Source: Verrucomicrobiales bacterium
Lineage (GTDB): Bacteria; Verrucomicrobiota; Verrucomicrobiia; Verrucomicrobiales; DEV007
Direction: 5' to 3'
Length of the DNA: 64,000 nucleotides
Assembly: GCA_002698785.1 (NCBI GenBank)
Contig: PAAG01000014.1
Location: 124,001 to 188,000, forward strand
Shown: positions 54,097-63,242 of the stretch, piece by piece
How positions within the stretch are numbered: the stretch's first letter is position 1
Layout: each line of letters begins with the position of its first letter
The notes under the pieces: generated by a model
Told to the model about the DNA's origin: nothing
Databases searched by the model: none
Seen by the model: only the letters and a program-made list of their open reading frames with translations
Position numbers and translations under genes: made by a program

Positions 54097-55407
54097 CTAC
54101 CGGTCGCTAGAAACGATCCCTGCCTCTCCTCTCCAGATGGCAGGGAGATCGTCTTTTGTTTCTTGCAAAATCTTAACAATTCGCGCCCGTTCGCCAGGGT
54201 CGAAGTAGTCGAACCCTTCCGGCGGTGTTGCTGGAGTTAGAATATCCCAGAGACGGGAATACACCCTGTCTTTCATTTCCTGAGGGGCTTCTTCAAAGGA
54301 CCTTGAGTAAATCAAGTAGCTGAGGCGATTCTCGAAAATACGGTCCTCAAGATTGAAATCCTTCAGGCTGGTGCCGTCACTTGCCTTCCGGCTGTTCCGT
54401 TGAAAATCCGACTCAAACTCGGGATTTCGTTCAAAGTCGTATCCTTCCAGAGACACCTCGTCTGCAAAAAGGAGATACCGAACGAGCTTGTCAAAGAGCC
54501 GTTCAGTCCCTCGCACTGTTCTTTCCCTCGGACCATCCTCCGATTTCGCAGTCTCCGCTTCCAGATGACGATGGCGATAGAGCGCCTCCATTAGGAGATT
54601 GTGGGCTTCGATCTGATGATCAAAAAGTAGCAGAGAGATCACATTCGAATCGCCCCGGGGCAGTATCTTTTCGTCAAAAAACGCAGATAGATCGGAAAGC
54701 GATCCCTCCGGTTGTTCCAGAACCACACTCTGCCCCTCCCGACTCGCAAAGGTATTTCCCAGGTGCTCCAGATTCGCGGGCGCATTCGTTACAAAGTATC
54801 CTCCCCATCTCGACTCAAAAGGGACCGTATGCCCGAGTCGAATGTGGTCTGCCACGGCACGCACTCTTCGACCATTCTTTGCCGTGTAATGCGATCTCGC
54901 CAGAGGCCCGGGGAGAAAGTTCGTCGCTGATCCTCCGTGACACCCGAAGCAACTCCGTGGCTGTACAAAACCCACCTTTTCCCCGGGATTTTTAGGAGGT
55001 TCCTCGAAATAGAAACGTCCTCCAGTCTGAGGGTCAAAAGAAATCACCTCCACCTTTCCTCCGGGCATCCAGGCAAGGTGAGTATCCTCATTGAAAAACA
55101 TAGCCCTCGGATTCTCCGAGCTGATCAAGCTGCGCTGGAGACTCGTCTGCGAAAAGACAATCACCTGGGACGACTCTGGTATATCGAGCGCCTTCAGCAT
55201 CTTCTTCACCAATGGCAATCCTGTCTCTGTCCCAAAGTCAAACTCCCCCGCCTCTGCGGCATTGATCAACTGACTCATTGGGTCAGTCGGTTCGCGGTCG
55301 TAGTAGCTGTGGGGAGGCTTTTGAAAATCGTTGAACGCCTGGGAAAGAGCGTCAGGAACCCAGGTCACGGCAATGCCGAATACCGCTAGAGTAAGGAGAT
55401 TCTTCAT
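54097..55407 (-). CDS. Exported mono-haem c protein of unknown function
   Basis: The start is the ATG at 55407 (MKNLLTLAVFGIAVTWVPDALS, a signal peptide), giving 436 residues. A single CFGCH haem-binding motif lies in the block PRSCFGCHGGSATNFLPGPL at about residue 150. The Met axial ligand cannot be assigned. The rest is mostly helical, with no other recognised domain. PVC genomes carry similar large proteins with one CxxCH, but I cannot name the family. Its role is probably periplasmic electron transfer or a haem enzyme. Confidence 0.7.
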   Translation of the reverse strand: MKNLLTLAVFGIAVTWVPDALSQAFNDFQKPPHSYYDREPTDPMSQLINAAEAGEFDFGTETGLPLVKKMLKALDIPESSQVIVFSQTSLQRSLISSENPRAMFFNEDTHLAWMPGGKVEVISFDPQTGGRFYFEEPPKNPGEKVGFVQPRSCFGCHGGSATNFLPGPLARSHYTAKNGRRVRAVADHIRLGHTVPFESRWGGYFVTNAPANLEHLGNTFASREGQSVVLEQPEGSLSDLSAFFDEKILPRGDSNVISLLLFDHQIEAHNLLMEALYRHRHLEAETAKSEDGPRERTVRGTERLFDKLVRYLLFADEVSLEGYDFERNPEFESDFQRNSRKASDGTSLKDFNLEDRIFENRLSYLIYSRSFEEAPQEMKDRVYSRLWDILTPATPPEGFDYFDPGERARIVKILQETKDDLPAIWRGEAGIVSSDR

Positions 55408-55507
55408 CCGATTGCGCAAGATGAAGAATTTTCGACGGATTCAGGAAGTCGTTCAAGAAGAGAAATATCCGAATCGTGCCCCTCCTCTCCAGCCCTCCGG
55501 GCTTCTC

Positions 55508-58500
55508 TTACCTCACGATCATCTCCCCTTTCATGATGATCCAGTGTCCGGGAAACGTGCACAGGTATGGGTAAGTTCCCGGCTCCGTTGGAGCAATAAA
55601 GCGCAACACCTCTGCGGTGTCCGGGTCGAGCAGCTTCGTGTGATGGAGGATCTTATCACTCTCGGGGATAAAGCCTTTCGAAAGCCCTTTTGGATCCTTG
55701 GCCATCTCATTTCCCGCCATTCCCACTTCCTCGACTGCTCCCGGTTCGACAAAAACCAAGTTATGCTGGGTCGCGTCCGGGTTTTTGAAAATGATCTTCA
55801 CTGGATGCCCTGCTTTCACTGCGAAGCGTGTGCGATCATACATAAGGCGTTCCGGAACGCAGCCGATCTCGATGGTCTTCAACCCATCCTTCTTATCGAA
55901 GGCAACCTCTTCGGGCGTACGCTTACTGATCATCAAATCCATCCTCTCATCCTTCGTCCAGCTCTTGGAGAAAGTTTGGACCGCCGGATACTTAGTCAGA
56001 AATTCGTCATTCCCATCCCAGTATTTCCTCAAAGCTTCAGACATCAGCACGCACTGAGCTGCAAATTTCAGGTGATCCCCCATCGGTTTTTCAAACACGG
56101 GTGCAACCGCTTCAAGAGCGTCTTTGGTTCCGAGGTAGGTCGAAGCAATCACTGCCTCCATTCTTACGATACCGTCCTCGTCCATTGCGGATTGATGAAG
56201 CAGAGAAATCCCGTCATCATCATACAGCTGCCCCCAATAGCGAAGCTGCCTGGTTGCACCGGCCCGTGCATCAGGATTCTCCGACTTCAGTAGCTCGACC
56301 AGAAGCTCCGGACGCTCCGCCCCGACTCTTCGATAGGTCCAGATGGCCTCCAGGATATGGTGGTCGTATCGCTTGTCTTCTTTGTTCAAGTTTGAGACCC
56401 ACTTATCCAGTTCGGAAGCTACCTCTTTCGCATCACGGAATTGGATTTCCCTCTTCGTCCAGTATCGATAGCGATACTCGGGGCGTTTCAGGTTTTCCAG
56501 CAAAGCAGGAATTGGTGCGTCCGCAATCTCAGGCGGGTCCTGCAATTTCGCCCCTTTGGGAACGACACGCCAAATTCGCCCAGACTGCCGATCTCGTCGC
56601 GGATCACGCAGCGAGTATTGGGCATGCCCTTTCACCGGATTGTACCAATCGCAGATATACATGGCACCGCGTGGTCCGTAGCGAAGGTCAACCGGGATAA
56701 AGCTGAGGTTCTGAGAGAAGATGAGATCGAACTGGTATTCCTCAGTGTAGTGATCTTCGTGCCGAACCCACTTATGAAACTCGACACGGTTGGTCGGCTT
56801 GTACCTTACCTTCACAAAACCGTCCTGCATATCTTCTGGCCACATAGGAAAGTCGACGAACTCATGACCACAGACTCCGGAATATGCCGGAATCCCTACC
56901 GCTTTTGGCTGCTGGTCAGGATACGGAGGATTCAAAGAGTGAAATGCTGACGCAAAAATCGGGTGACTCGCTACATGGTTCCCCCAGTCGTCGTAGGTGA
57001 CTCCCCACGGGTTCGTGTTCGGGTAGCTGCCGAAGGAAATCAGCTTTCTCGTCGATGGCGTGTATCGAAACCAAGCTGAGTTCTCCGCCCTGACAGGTCC
57101 ATACGGAGTTTCCACCTGAGAATGGTGAAAGATCGATTCACGAAACATCAAATCACCATCTGGCGTCCACACAAAATCGTGGAGGGAATGGTGGCTGTCC
57201 TCCGTTCCGAAACCGGTCAGGATCGTTGTTCGCTTGTCTGCCTTGTCGTCTCCATCAGTATCTTCGAGAAGAACGAGATCAGGCTGATCAGAGACATACA
57301 TCCCATTATCTGTGAGAACAAAAGACAGCGGAATATGCAGGTCGTCGGCGAACACAGACGATTTGTCCGCCTTTCCATCGCCGTCTGTATCTTCAAGAAT
57401 GACGATTTTATCGTTCGGCTCATTTCCTGGATAGACATGAGGATAGGTAGTCGAACAACTTACCCAGAGACGCCCTTTTGAATCCCACCGCATCGCGATA
57501 GGACAAGCGATGTCAGGAAACTCCTCCTCAGTCGCGAAAGCGTTCACCTCAAAGCGAGGATCGATTTGGAATTCACTCTTCTCATCTTCAGGGGAAAGCC
57601 ATTCATTCGCTCCGCGAGCTTCGACAACCTCGTCAAGCGGCGGCAAATTGGAGTCATCAACCGGTCCGGAAACTTCCTCTCCTTTTGCGAGAGCATGAAT
57701 ACGATCCTCTCGGTTTGCGGTCATTATCTCGAAATTCCGCATCGCTGGAAGGAAGTCGAGATAGCCGTAGTCTTTGTTACGGTCACCAGTGTAGTAGAAA
57801 GTGTTCACCGGGCGGTAACGGCGAAAGTATTGCCGGTTTTTATCCACAACGACCTCTCGGAGATCTTCCTCAACTTCAGGCGGCGACTCTCCAAACATTC
57901 CCCGAAAGAGTTCCTCGGCAAAAATGCGATATCCATCTTTCGTGAGGTGAGCGCCATTGATTGTCAGATCTGAATCAGGATCACTCAACGGCCCCACAGT
58001 CGGTCGGAACACATCGACAAAACCTACCGCCTCCTCTGCAGCCACTTCCCGCATTGCGTCGGTGTAGATTTCAAGACGAGCATTATTGAGGTCCCCAGCA
58101 GGAGTTCCCTTCAGGTTCTCGTTAGCAATGGGAGATACCAGAACAATCCTCGGACCCGTCTTTCCATTAAAGAGCGACGTTTTCAAATCCTGCAGGTACG
58201 TGTGCAATCGCTGCTTAAACGACTCAAGCCCCTCTTCTCCGGCGAAAGACTCATTGAATCCAAACCCCGCAATGATCACATCGGCTTTCTCGCGAGTCAG
58301 GTGCTGCGCAACAGACGCAAAGTTATCAGGCCGAGGTTGTAGATCGATTTCGTCCGCAGACCAAGAGAGATTTCGGATCACAGGGGCTTCCTCCGGATGC
58401 GACTGGTAGACCATCGATTCGAAGAAGCCGTATCGCCCCGCCAGATCAAAGAGCGTGTTTCCCACAAACATGATGCGGTCCCCCTCCTTCAATTGAAGTG

Positions 58501-58735
58501 GTAAGTCCGTGGCTACAGCCTCGCCCTTCTCAGGAGTCGGAGCAGATTCCGCATAGATTCCGTAGGCGGCCAAAGCAGGGTCTTCAGGCGGACGCTCCTT
58601 TCCTGTCTCCTGGTTCCTGGCATCCTTTGGGTTCACCTTCATTGGTGGTGCCTTTTGCGCCCAACCGGAAAGGGAACAAAAAGAAAGGAGCAGTATTGGT
58701 ATCACTAAGGTCTTCCCACTCAGAAATTGTTGCAT
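55508..58735 (-). CDS. Secreted SGNH-propeller-HEAT-cupredoxin fusion
   Basis: The start is the ATG at 58735, giving 1075 residues with a signal peptide. Domains: SGNH-like (about 65-290; block I DRIMFVGNTLF, no GDS; late block INGAHLTKDGYRIF), a linker tail homologous to that of the protein at 22.4 kb (KNRQYFRRYRPVNTFYY), a PVC-type propeller (about 385-720; ILEDTDGDGKADKSSVFADDLHIP), HEAT-like repeats (about 745-890) and a C-terminal cupredoxin (about 965-1075). The cupredoxin carries the type 1 copper ligand set His (ATQHNLVF), Cys-His-Met (YLCTFPGHWIIMKGE). There is no haem c motif. It probably oxidises a sugar-like substrate and passes electrons to copper. Confidence 0.9.
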   Translation of the reverse strand: MQQFLSGKTLVIPILLLSFCSLSGWAQKAPPMKVNPKDARNQETGKERPPEDPALAAYGIYAESAPTPEKGEAVATDLPLQLKEGDRIMFVGNTLFDLAGRYGFFESMVYQSHPEEAPVIRNLSWSADEIDLQPRPDNFASVAQHLTREKADVIIAGFGFNESFAGEEGLESFKQRLHTYLQDLKTSLFNGKTGPRIVLVSPIANENLKGTPAGDLNNARLEIYTDAMREVAAEEAVGFVDVFRPTVGPLSDPDSDLTINGAHLTKDGYRIFAEELFRGMFGESPPEVEEDLREVVVDKNRQYFRRYRPVNTFYYTGDRNKDYGYLDFLPAMRNFEIMTANREDRIHALAKGEEVSGPVDDSNLPPLDEVVEARGANEWLSPEDEKSEFQIDPRFEVNAFATEEEFPDIACPIAMRWDSKGRLWVSCSTTYPHVYPGNEPNDKIVILEDTDGDGKADKSSVFADDLHIPLSFVLTDNGMYVSDQPDLVLLEDTDGDDKADKRTTILTGFGTEDSHHSLHDFVWTPDGDLMFRESIFHHSQVETPYGPVRAENSAWFRYTPSTRKLISFGSYPNTNPWGVTYDDWGNHVASHPIFASAFHSLNPPYPDQQPKAVGIPAYSGVCGHEFVDFPMWPEDMQDGFVKVRYKPTNRVEFHKWVRHEDHYTEEYQFDLIFSQNLSFIPVDLRYGPRGAMYICDWYNPVKGHAQYSLRDPRRDRQSGRIWRVVPKGAKLQDPPEIADAPIPALLENLKRPEYRYRYWTKREIQFRDAKEVASELDKWVSNLNKEDKRYDHHILEAIWTYRRVGAERPELLVELLKSENPDARAGATRQLRYWGQLYDDDGISLLHQSAMDEDGIVRMEAVIASTYLGTKDALEAVAPVFEKPMGDHLKFAAQCVLMSEALRKYWDGNDEFLTKYPAVQTFSKSWTKDERMDLMISKRTPEEVAFDKKDGLKTIEIGCVPERLMYDRTRFAVKAGHPVKIIFKNPDATQHNLVFVEPGAVEEVGMAGNEMAKDPKGLSKGFIPESDKILHHTKLLDPDTAEVLRFIAPTEPGTYPYLCTFPGHWIIMKGEMIVR

Positions 58736-58817
58736 CCTATCCGTATTCCATTTCGACGCCAAATGGTCAACGACTCAGGGAAACGTGAAAAAGTGAAGAA
58801 TTCCTCGTTAGACGATA

Positions 58818-59720
58818 GTGGTAGGAAACATATCCGAACCACTTGACCGGCACGCTCGTCTCTCCCACCTTGCCGCGTTGATCGCCAGCCTACAACTCGA
58901 ACTCACTCGTCCACGCATCGCTATGCTGGTGAGTTTCGTCATCGCGATCATTTTGCTGATCCCTGCGCAATTGATTCTCCCCGGTCTGGCTGTGGCAGCG
59001 GTGAGCGCGTATTTCATCGGTTCCGATCCCGAACCTAAGCTTCGCAGGCGGCTCTCGATTCTGCTTGGGTGCGTCATCCTACTGGGATTTACAGACATCA
59101 ATCCCTCCATCGAAAATGAGAATTTCTTTAAAGTGGGAATCCCGTTTTGTCTCGTCATCGTCGTGCCAGCCGTGATCCAGATGTTCGGTGATCGTGGAGT
59201 GATTCGATATCGATTCTGGCCCGTCCACTGGCGAAAGCACGATATCATCTACACCATTCTTTCCATCCCCCTGGCTTGGCTGGTCCTGAAAGGATACGAG
59301 TGGGGAAACCGTTACTTCCTCGACGACGAACTCTTCCGCCATTGGACGCTGCCGCCCGAAGCTGATCCAGTTGCTATCAGGAAGCTTTTCATCGGCATCA
59401 ATATGGTCGGAATTTGGGACGAGTTGTTCTTTGTAAACACAGCGTTTGCCCTGCTTCGTAGTCTTTTCTCATTCCGGGTTGCCAATGTAGTCCAGGCTGT
59501 TCTCTACACCGCAGTTCTTTACGATATGGCCTTCACAGGGTTGGGAATCGGCATCGTCTTTTTCTTCGCCTGGACTCAGGGAAGCATGTTCGAAAAGTCG
59601 GAGAGCCTTCTCTGGGTTCTAATCGTGCACCTTATTGTGGATTACCTTCTCGTGGCGTTCATTGTTCAGACATACTACCCCGACTACGGCCTCGACTTCC
59701 TGTGGCGAAAAGGGTTCTAG
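58818..59720 (+). CDS. CPBP-like membrane protein with degenerate active-site motifs
   Basis: The 300-residue membrane protein starts at GTG (58818) and has about eight hydrophobic segments. The late region follows the CPBP/CAAX-protease order, but GIWDELFFVNT stands in for EExxxR, LYTAVLYD lacks the usual second-motif His, and LIVHLIVDYLL keeps a His and an Asp. It may be an inactive relative or a variant. It is divergent from the fusion gene and lies 61 bp before the PQQ-like propeller gene. Confidence 0.6.
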   Translation: MVGNISEPLDRHARLSHLAALIASLQLELTRPRIAMLVSFVIAIILLIPAQLILPGLAVAAVSAYFIGSDPEPKLRRRLSILLGCVILLGFTDINPSIENENFFKVGIPFCLVIVVPAVIQMFGDRGVIRYRFWPVHWRKHDIIYTILSIPLAWLVLKGYEWGNRYFLDDELFRHWTLPPEADPVAIRKLFIGINMVGIWDELFFVNTAFALLRSLFSFRVANVVQAVLYTAVLYDMAFTGLGIGIVFFFAWTQGSMFEKSESLLWVLIVHLIVDYLLVAFIVQTYYPDYGLDFLWRKGF

Positions 59721-59781
59721 TTCCATCGAACTACGCTATTCCGTTGTTGAGCTTTCTTGAGCGGTCCGCTTTACTTCGCTC

Positions 59782-61026
59782 ATGAAAATGGGCTCGGCAG
59801 TGTGTTTCTCTCTCCTTTCAATGGCGGTGTTTCCGCTGTCGCTTCACGCTGATTTCTGGCCCGAATTCCGAGGACCCGAGGGAAATGGACATGCCGCTGA
59901 AGCAGATGTACCCCTGCAATGGAGCCAGAGAAAGAACATCCGGTGGAAGATAAAGGTCCCAGGGAAGGCATGGTCGACGCCCGTCGTGGCAAATGGTCGC
60001 GTCTTCGTCACGACAGCCGTCGAAGATTCACGAGAGCTCACTCTACAAGCGGCCTCTTATTCACTCGAAGATGGGGAATCAGAATGGGAATCCGAAGTTC
60101 TCTCTGTAGAGCCGACGGCAATGCACAAGAAGAACAGCCAGGCCTCTCCATCCCCAATCTATGAAGATGGAAAGCTTTATGTGCACTTCAGCCATTTTGG
60201 AACGGCCTGTCTCAATGCGGAAAACGGCGATATCGTTTGGACCCAGACTTCCCTACCCTACAAACCAGTCCATGGCACGGGTGGTTCGCCAGTCCTGTAT
60301 AAGGACAAACTCATTTATTCCGCAGATGGTGGAGAAGATCCCTTTATCGTAGCATTGAACAAGTCCGATGGCTCTGTCGCTTGGAAAACGGCGCGAGATG
60401 TCGAAGTGCAACGCACATTTTCCTTCTCGACTCCACTAATCATTGAGGTCAACGGAGAACCACAAGTCATCAGCCCGGCTTCGGGAGCCGTCATATCCTA
60501 CAATCCAGACACAGGCCAGGAAATCTGGCGCTGCCGATACGATGAAGGGTATTCCGTTGTTCCGAAACCACTATTTCACAACGGAAAGATCTACGTCTGC
60601 TCCGGATTCAACCGAGCTATTCTTCTAGCTATCAAAGCGGACGGAAAGGGAGATGTCACCGATACTCACATTGCTTGGACAAATGAAAAGGCCATTCCCA
60701 AGGAAAGCTCGCCCATCATTGTCGGAAATCGACTTTATATCAATGATGATAAGGGGGTTCTATCCTGTTTTGATGCTGAAACCGGAGAAGAAATCTATCG
60801 CGAACGCCTGGATGGAGCAGGTGGCTATTCCTCATCGCCCGTTTTCGCCTCCGGCCACCTCTTTTTTCACAATGGCGAGGGAATCACCACTGTAGTCAAA
60901 CCAGGACCAGATTTTGAAAAAGTGGAAGAAAATGACCTTGGTGAATACGGGCTTTCTTCTTTCGCTGTGGTATCCGACGGATTTCTTGTTCGAACCGAAG
61001 AGCATTTGATTCGAATCGGAAAGTAG
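59782..61026 (+). CDS. Exported PQQ-like beta-propeller protein
   Basis: The 414-residue protein has a signal peptide (MKMGSAVCFSLLSMAVFPLSLHA) and a mature start WPEFRGPEGNGHA, matching the propeller at 5.7 kb (WSQFRGPTGRGHS). Blade repeats such as GDIVWTQTS, GSVAWKTAR, GQEIWRCRY and GEEIYRERL are present. It is a paralogue of the 411-residue protein, about the same length. No metal or PQQ catalytic residues were assigned. It is convergent with the ECF sigma gene. Confidence 0.87.
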   Translation: MKMGSAVCFSLLSMAVFPLSLHADFWPEFRGPEGNGHAAEADVPLQWSQRKNIRWKIKVPGKAWSTPVVANGRVFVTTAVEDSRELTLQAASYSLEDGESEWESEVLSVEPTAMHKKNSQASPSPIYEDGKLYVHFSHFGTACLNAENGDIVWTQTSLPYKPVHGTGGSPVLYKDKLIYSADGGEDPFIVALNKSDGSVAWKTARDVEVQRTFSFSTPLIIEVNGEPQVISPASGAVISYNPDTGQEIWRCRYDEGYSVVPKPLFHNGKIYVCSGFNRAILLAIKADGKGDVTDTHIAWTNEKAIPKESSPIIVGNRLYINDDKGVLSCFDAETGEEIYRERLDGAGGYSSSPVFASGHLFFHNGEGITTVVKPGPDFEKVEENDLGEYGLSSFAVVSDGFLVRTEEHLIRIGK

Positions 61027-61037
61027 TCTCCCCTCCA

Positions 61038-61661
61038 CTAAGCGTCCAGATATTGTTGAAGCGCTTCCTTCAACTGAGTTCTGGCTCGAAATAGCAGGCT
61101 TTTTACAGCAGGAACCGACATGGAAATAACCTTGGCGATCTCTTCGTAAGGCATTTCCTCGTAGCGCCGCAGGATCACAGCCGTTCTCTGCTTTTCCGGG
61201 AGTTCCTGTATCGCTTTGTTGATGGCCTCTTCCAACTCCGACTGGAGAAAGTTTTCGTCTGGAGAAGTGCCATGCGTATCCTCGACTACCGTATGCCGTT
61301 CTTCCTCACGCTCCTCAACAGAAACCGTAGGTTTTCGCTGTCTTCGGCGAACCTCGTTGAAAACCAGATTTCGGGTAATCGTAAACAACCAGGTCGTAAA
61401 CTTCGCTTGCGGCTTATACCGTGGTGCTGACTTCCAGATGCGCAAAAAAACCTGCTGGGCGATGTCTTCTGCCTCCGTCGGGCTGCCAAGCATTTTTGCC
61501 ACCGTTCCGATGACAGCTCCCTGGTGAGTTTCGACCAATAGTTGGAAAGCTTCGATATCTCCCTTGCCAACCTTGACCATCAGCTCTACATCGCGCTGGT
61601 TGGCGAGTTCTTTCTCATCATCATCGGGATCTAGTCGTGATGGTGAGTCGCTATGGGTCAT
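61038..61661 (-). CDS. ECF-type RNA polymerase sigma factor
   Basis: The track begins at a TTG (61703); the ATG at 61661 (MTHSDSPSRLDPDDDEKEL) gives 207 residues. Sigma2 is clear (AEDIAQQVFLRIWKSAPRYKPQAKFTTWLFTITRNLVFNEVRRRQRK), as is sigma4 (LPEKQRTAVILRRYEEMPYEEIAKVISMSVPAVKSLLFRAR). The linker between them (VSVEEREEERHTVVEDTHG) is longer than usual. No anti-sigma gene is adjacent. It is divergent from a CDP-alcohol phosphatidyltransferase-like gene. Its regulon is unknown. Confidence 0.93.
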   Translation of the reverse strand: MTHSDSPSRLDPDDDEKELANQRDVELMVKVGKGDIEAFQLLVETHQGAVIGTVAKMLGSPTEAEDIAQQVFLRIWKSAPRYKPQAKFTTWLFTITRNLVFNEVRRRQRKPTVSVEEREEERHTVVEDTHGTSPDENFLQSELEEAINKAIQELPEKQRTAVILRRYEEMPYEEIAKVISMSVPAVKSLLFRARTQLKEALQQYLDA

Positions 61662-61781
61662 CGGAGGAGGATTTTTTGCAAATTCCCGGTTAAAACCGTC
61701 CAATACCAGCTAAATTGAACCCCATCAAGCTGGGAATGTTTCCCAAAAAACTTACCCAATGCAGATTTCAGGAAAAACCGC

Positions 61782-62429
61782 ATGACTTCCACTCACCGTA
61801 CAAAACCCAAACGGACCTGGAAGCCATTACGTAGGATCTCTCTCCAGCTCATGGAATGGGGAGTGACCAGTGAAATGGTCGCACTTGCCGGGATGGTTCT
61901 CGGTATCCTGGCGGGAGTCTCCTTCATGGCGACTGGATTCAATGACGAACCTATGATGTTCTGGATCCTGGGTATGGTGTGCTGCATACTGCGAGTCGGC
62001 TGTATCCGCCTCGACGTGGCTCTTCAACCGCTCTCCCATAAGCAATCGCTGGAAGATATTTTCTTCAATGAACTCCCCGAACGGGTTTCCGATGCCGTGA
62101 CCTTGATCGGCTTCGGCTTCGCCATGGATTCCTCGCCCTGGCTCGGTCTCGGAGCAGCACTGACAGCAATTTTCTCCGCTTATGTCAGGTCAGTGGGGTA
62201 CTCCCGGGGTGCGGGTCGGAAACACGCCAGCTCTGGCCCCATGACTCGAATTCACCGGCTTGTTCTGATCTCGCTGACCTCAATTCTGATGATCTTCGGT
62301 GTAAATACAAATAACCTCGAAAACCTGAATATGACCATTCCCCAGATCGCCCTCTGGGTGATCATCATGGGCTGCGTAGCGACTATTCTGATTCGTTGGT
62401 TGAACATTCGTGAATTCTCAGAAAGCTGA
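61782..62429 (+). CDS. CDP-alcohol phosphatidyltransferase-like membrane protein
   Basis: The 215-residue protein has about five membrane segments. WGVTSEMVALAGMVLGILAGVSF fits the first helix of the family, and NELPERVSDAVTLIGFG sits where the second half of the D-G-A-R/G-D-D motif lies. The canonical DGxxARx8Gx3Dx3D is altered: Glu and Asn replace at least two of the metal-binding Asp. It may make a different phosphodiester link or be a divergent phospholipid or isoprenoid-alcohol transferase. Confidence 0.7.
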   Translation: MTSTHRTKPKRTWKPLRRISLQLMEWGVTSEMVALAGMVLGILAGVSFMATGFNDEPMMFWILGMVCCILRVGCIRLDVALQPLSHKQSLEDIFFNELPERVSDAVTLIGFGFAMDSSPWLGLGAALTAIFSAYVRSVGYSRGAGRKHASSGPMTRIHRLVLISLTSILMIFGVNTNNLENLNMTIPQIALWVIIMGCVATILIRWLNIREFSES

Positions 62430-62496
62430 AATTTATTTAAGAAAAGTTAATCAACCGCTCGACATTCGAAGTTGAGGGATATACCCTGCCTCGCCC

Positions 62497-63105
62497 ATGT
62501 ACCGACCAGGCATCCTACAGTTTCTGATGCTTGCCACGCTGTTCTTCAACACCGTCGAAGCCAGCGAGGAATTTACCCGGGTAGTCATCGATCCCGGCCA
62601 CGGAGGAAAAGACCCAGGCTCGACTGCGTTCGGTCTGGTGGAAAAAGAACTGACCCTCGATCTGGCGAAGCGCCTCGAAAAAATCCTGATTGGTGCCGGT
62701 CTCAGCACCGAACTGACCCGCCGAGATGATTCCTATATTGAACTTGTTGACCGTGCCGAAATGGCGAACAACACACCAGGCACAATTTTCGTCAGTCTAC
62801 ACTTCAATGCCCACACTGACCGCAGCATCAGTGGAACGGAAACGCTCTACTGGCCAGGCAGCGAAACTGGTCGCGAATTGGCCAGCTATATTCAAAGTGA
62901 AATTGGAAGAAGGCTTGTGACTCGGAATCGGGGCCTCAAGCCTGAACGCCTAAAGGTGCTTGAGGAAACCAAAAGTACCGCCGTGTTGATCGAATGCGGC
63001 TTCATCTCAAATCGCTGGGAAAGTCAGCGATGCGGGGCCGAGTGGTTCCGTCAGATCGTCGCAGAGGAGATCGCTCAAGGCATCCTCCGCTACCGAAAAC
63101 TGTGA
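62497..63105 (+). CDS. Secreted N-acetylmuramoyl-L-alanine amidase (Amidase_3)
   Basis: The 202-residue protein has a signal peptide (to about 23), followed at once by the catalytic domain: VVIDPGHGGKDPGST, VEKELTLDLA, SLHFNAH and the catalytic Glu in VLIECGFISN. These supply the zinc ligands and acid of AmiC-type murein amidases. It lacks an N-terminal AMIN or LysM domain, so targeting must come from elsewhere. It would cleave the glycan-peptide bond of peptidoglycan. Confidence 0.93.
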   Translation: MYRPGILQFLMLATLFFNTVEASEEFTRVVIDPGHGGKDPGSTAFGLVEKELTLDLAKRLEKILIGAGLSTELTRRDDSYIELVDRAEMANNTPGTIFVSLHFNAHTDRSISGTETLYWPGSETGRELASYIQSEIGRRLVTRNRGLKPERLKVLEETKSTAVLIECGFISNRWESQRCGAEWFRQIVAEEIAQGILRYRKL

Positions 63106-63242
63106 TAGTAGCAATGTTACAGGTATTTTGTTTTTTGAGATTAACGTAGTTTCTGACTTTCCCATCTATACTGGATGTGCTAGAATCAAGATGATTTCTT
63201 AGAATTTTAAGGAAGCAGATCAGACCATTCGACCCCACCGCC

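Noticed and set aside
55331-56293. 320-residue plus-strand frame
   Set aside because: It is antisense to the cupredoxin and HEAT region of the fusion protein, where the copper ligands lie in the minus frame.
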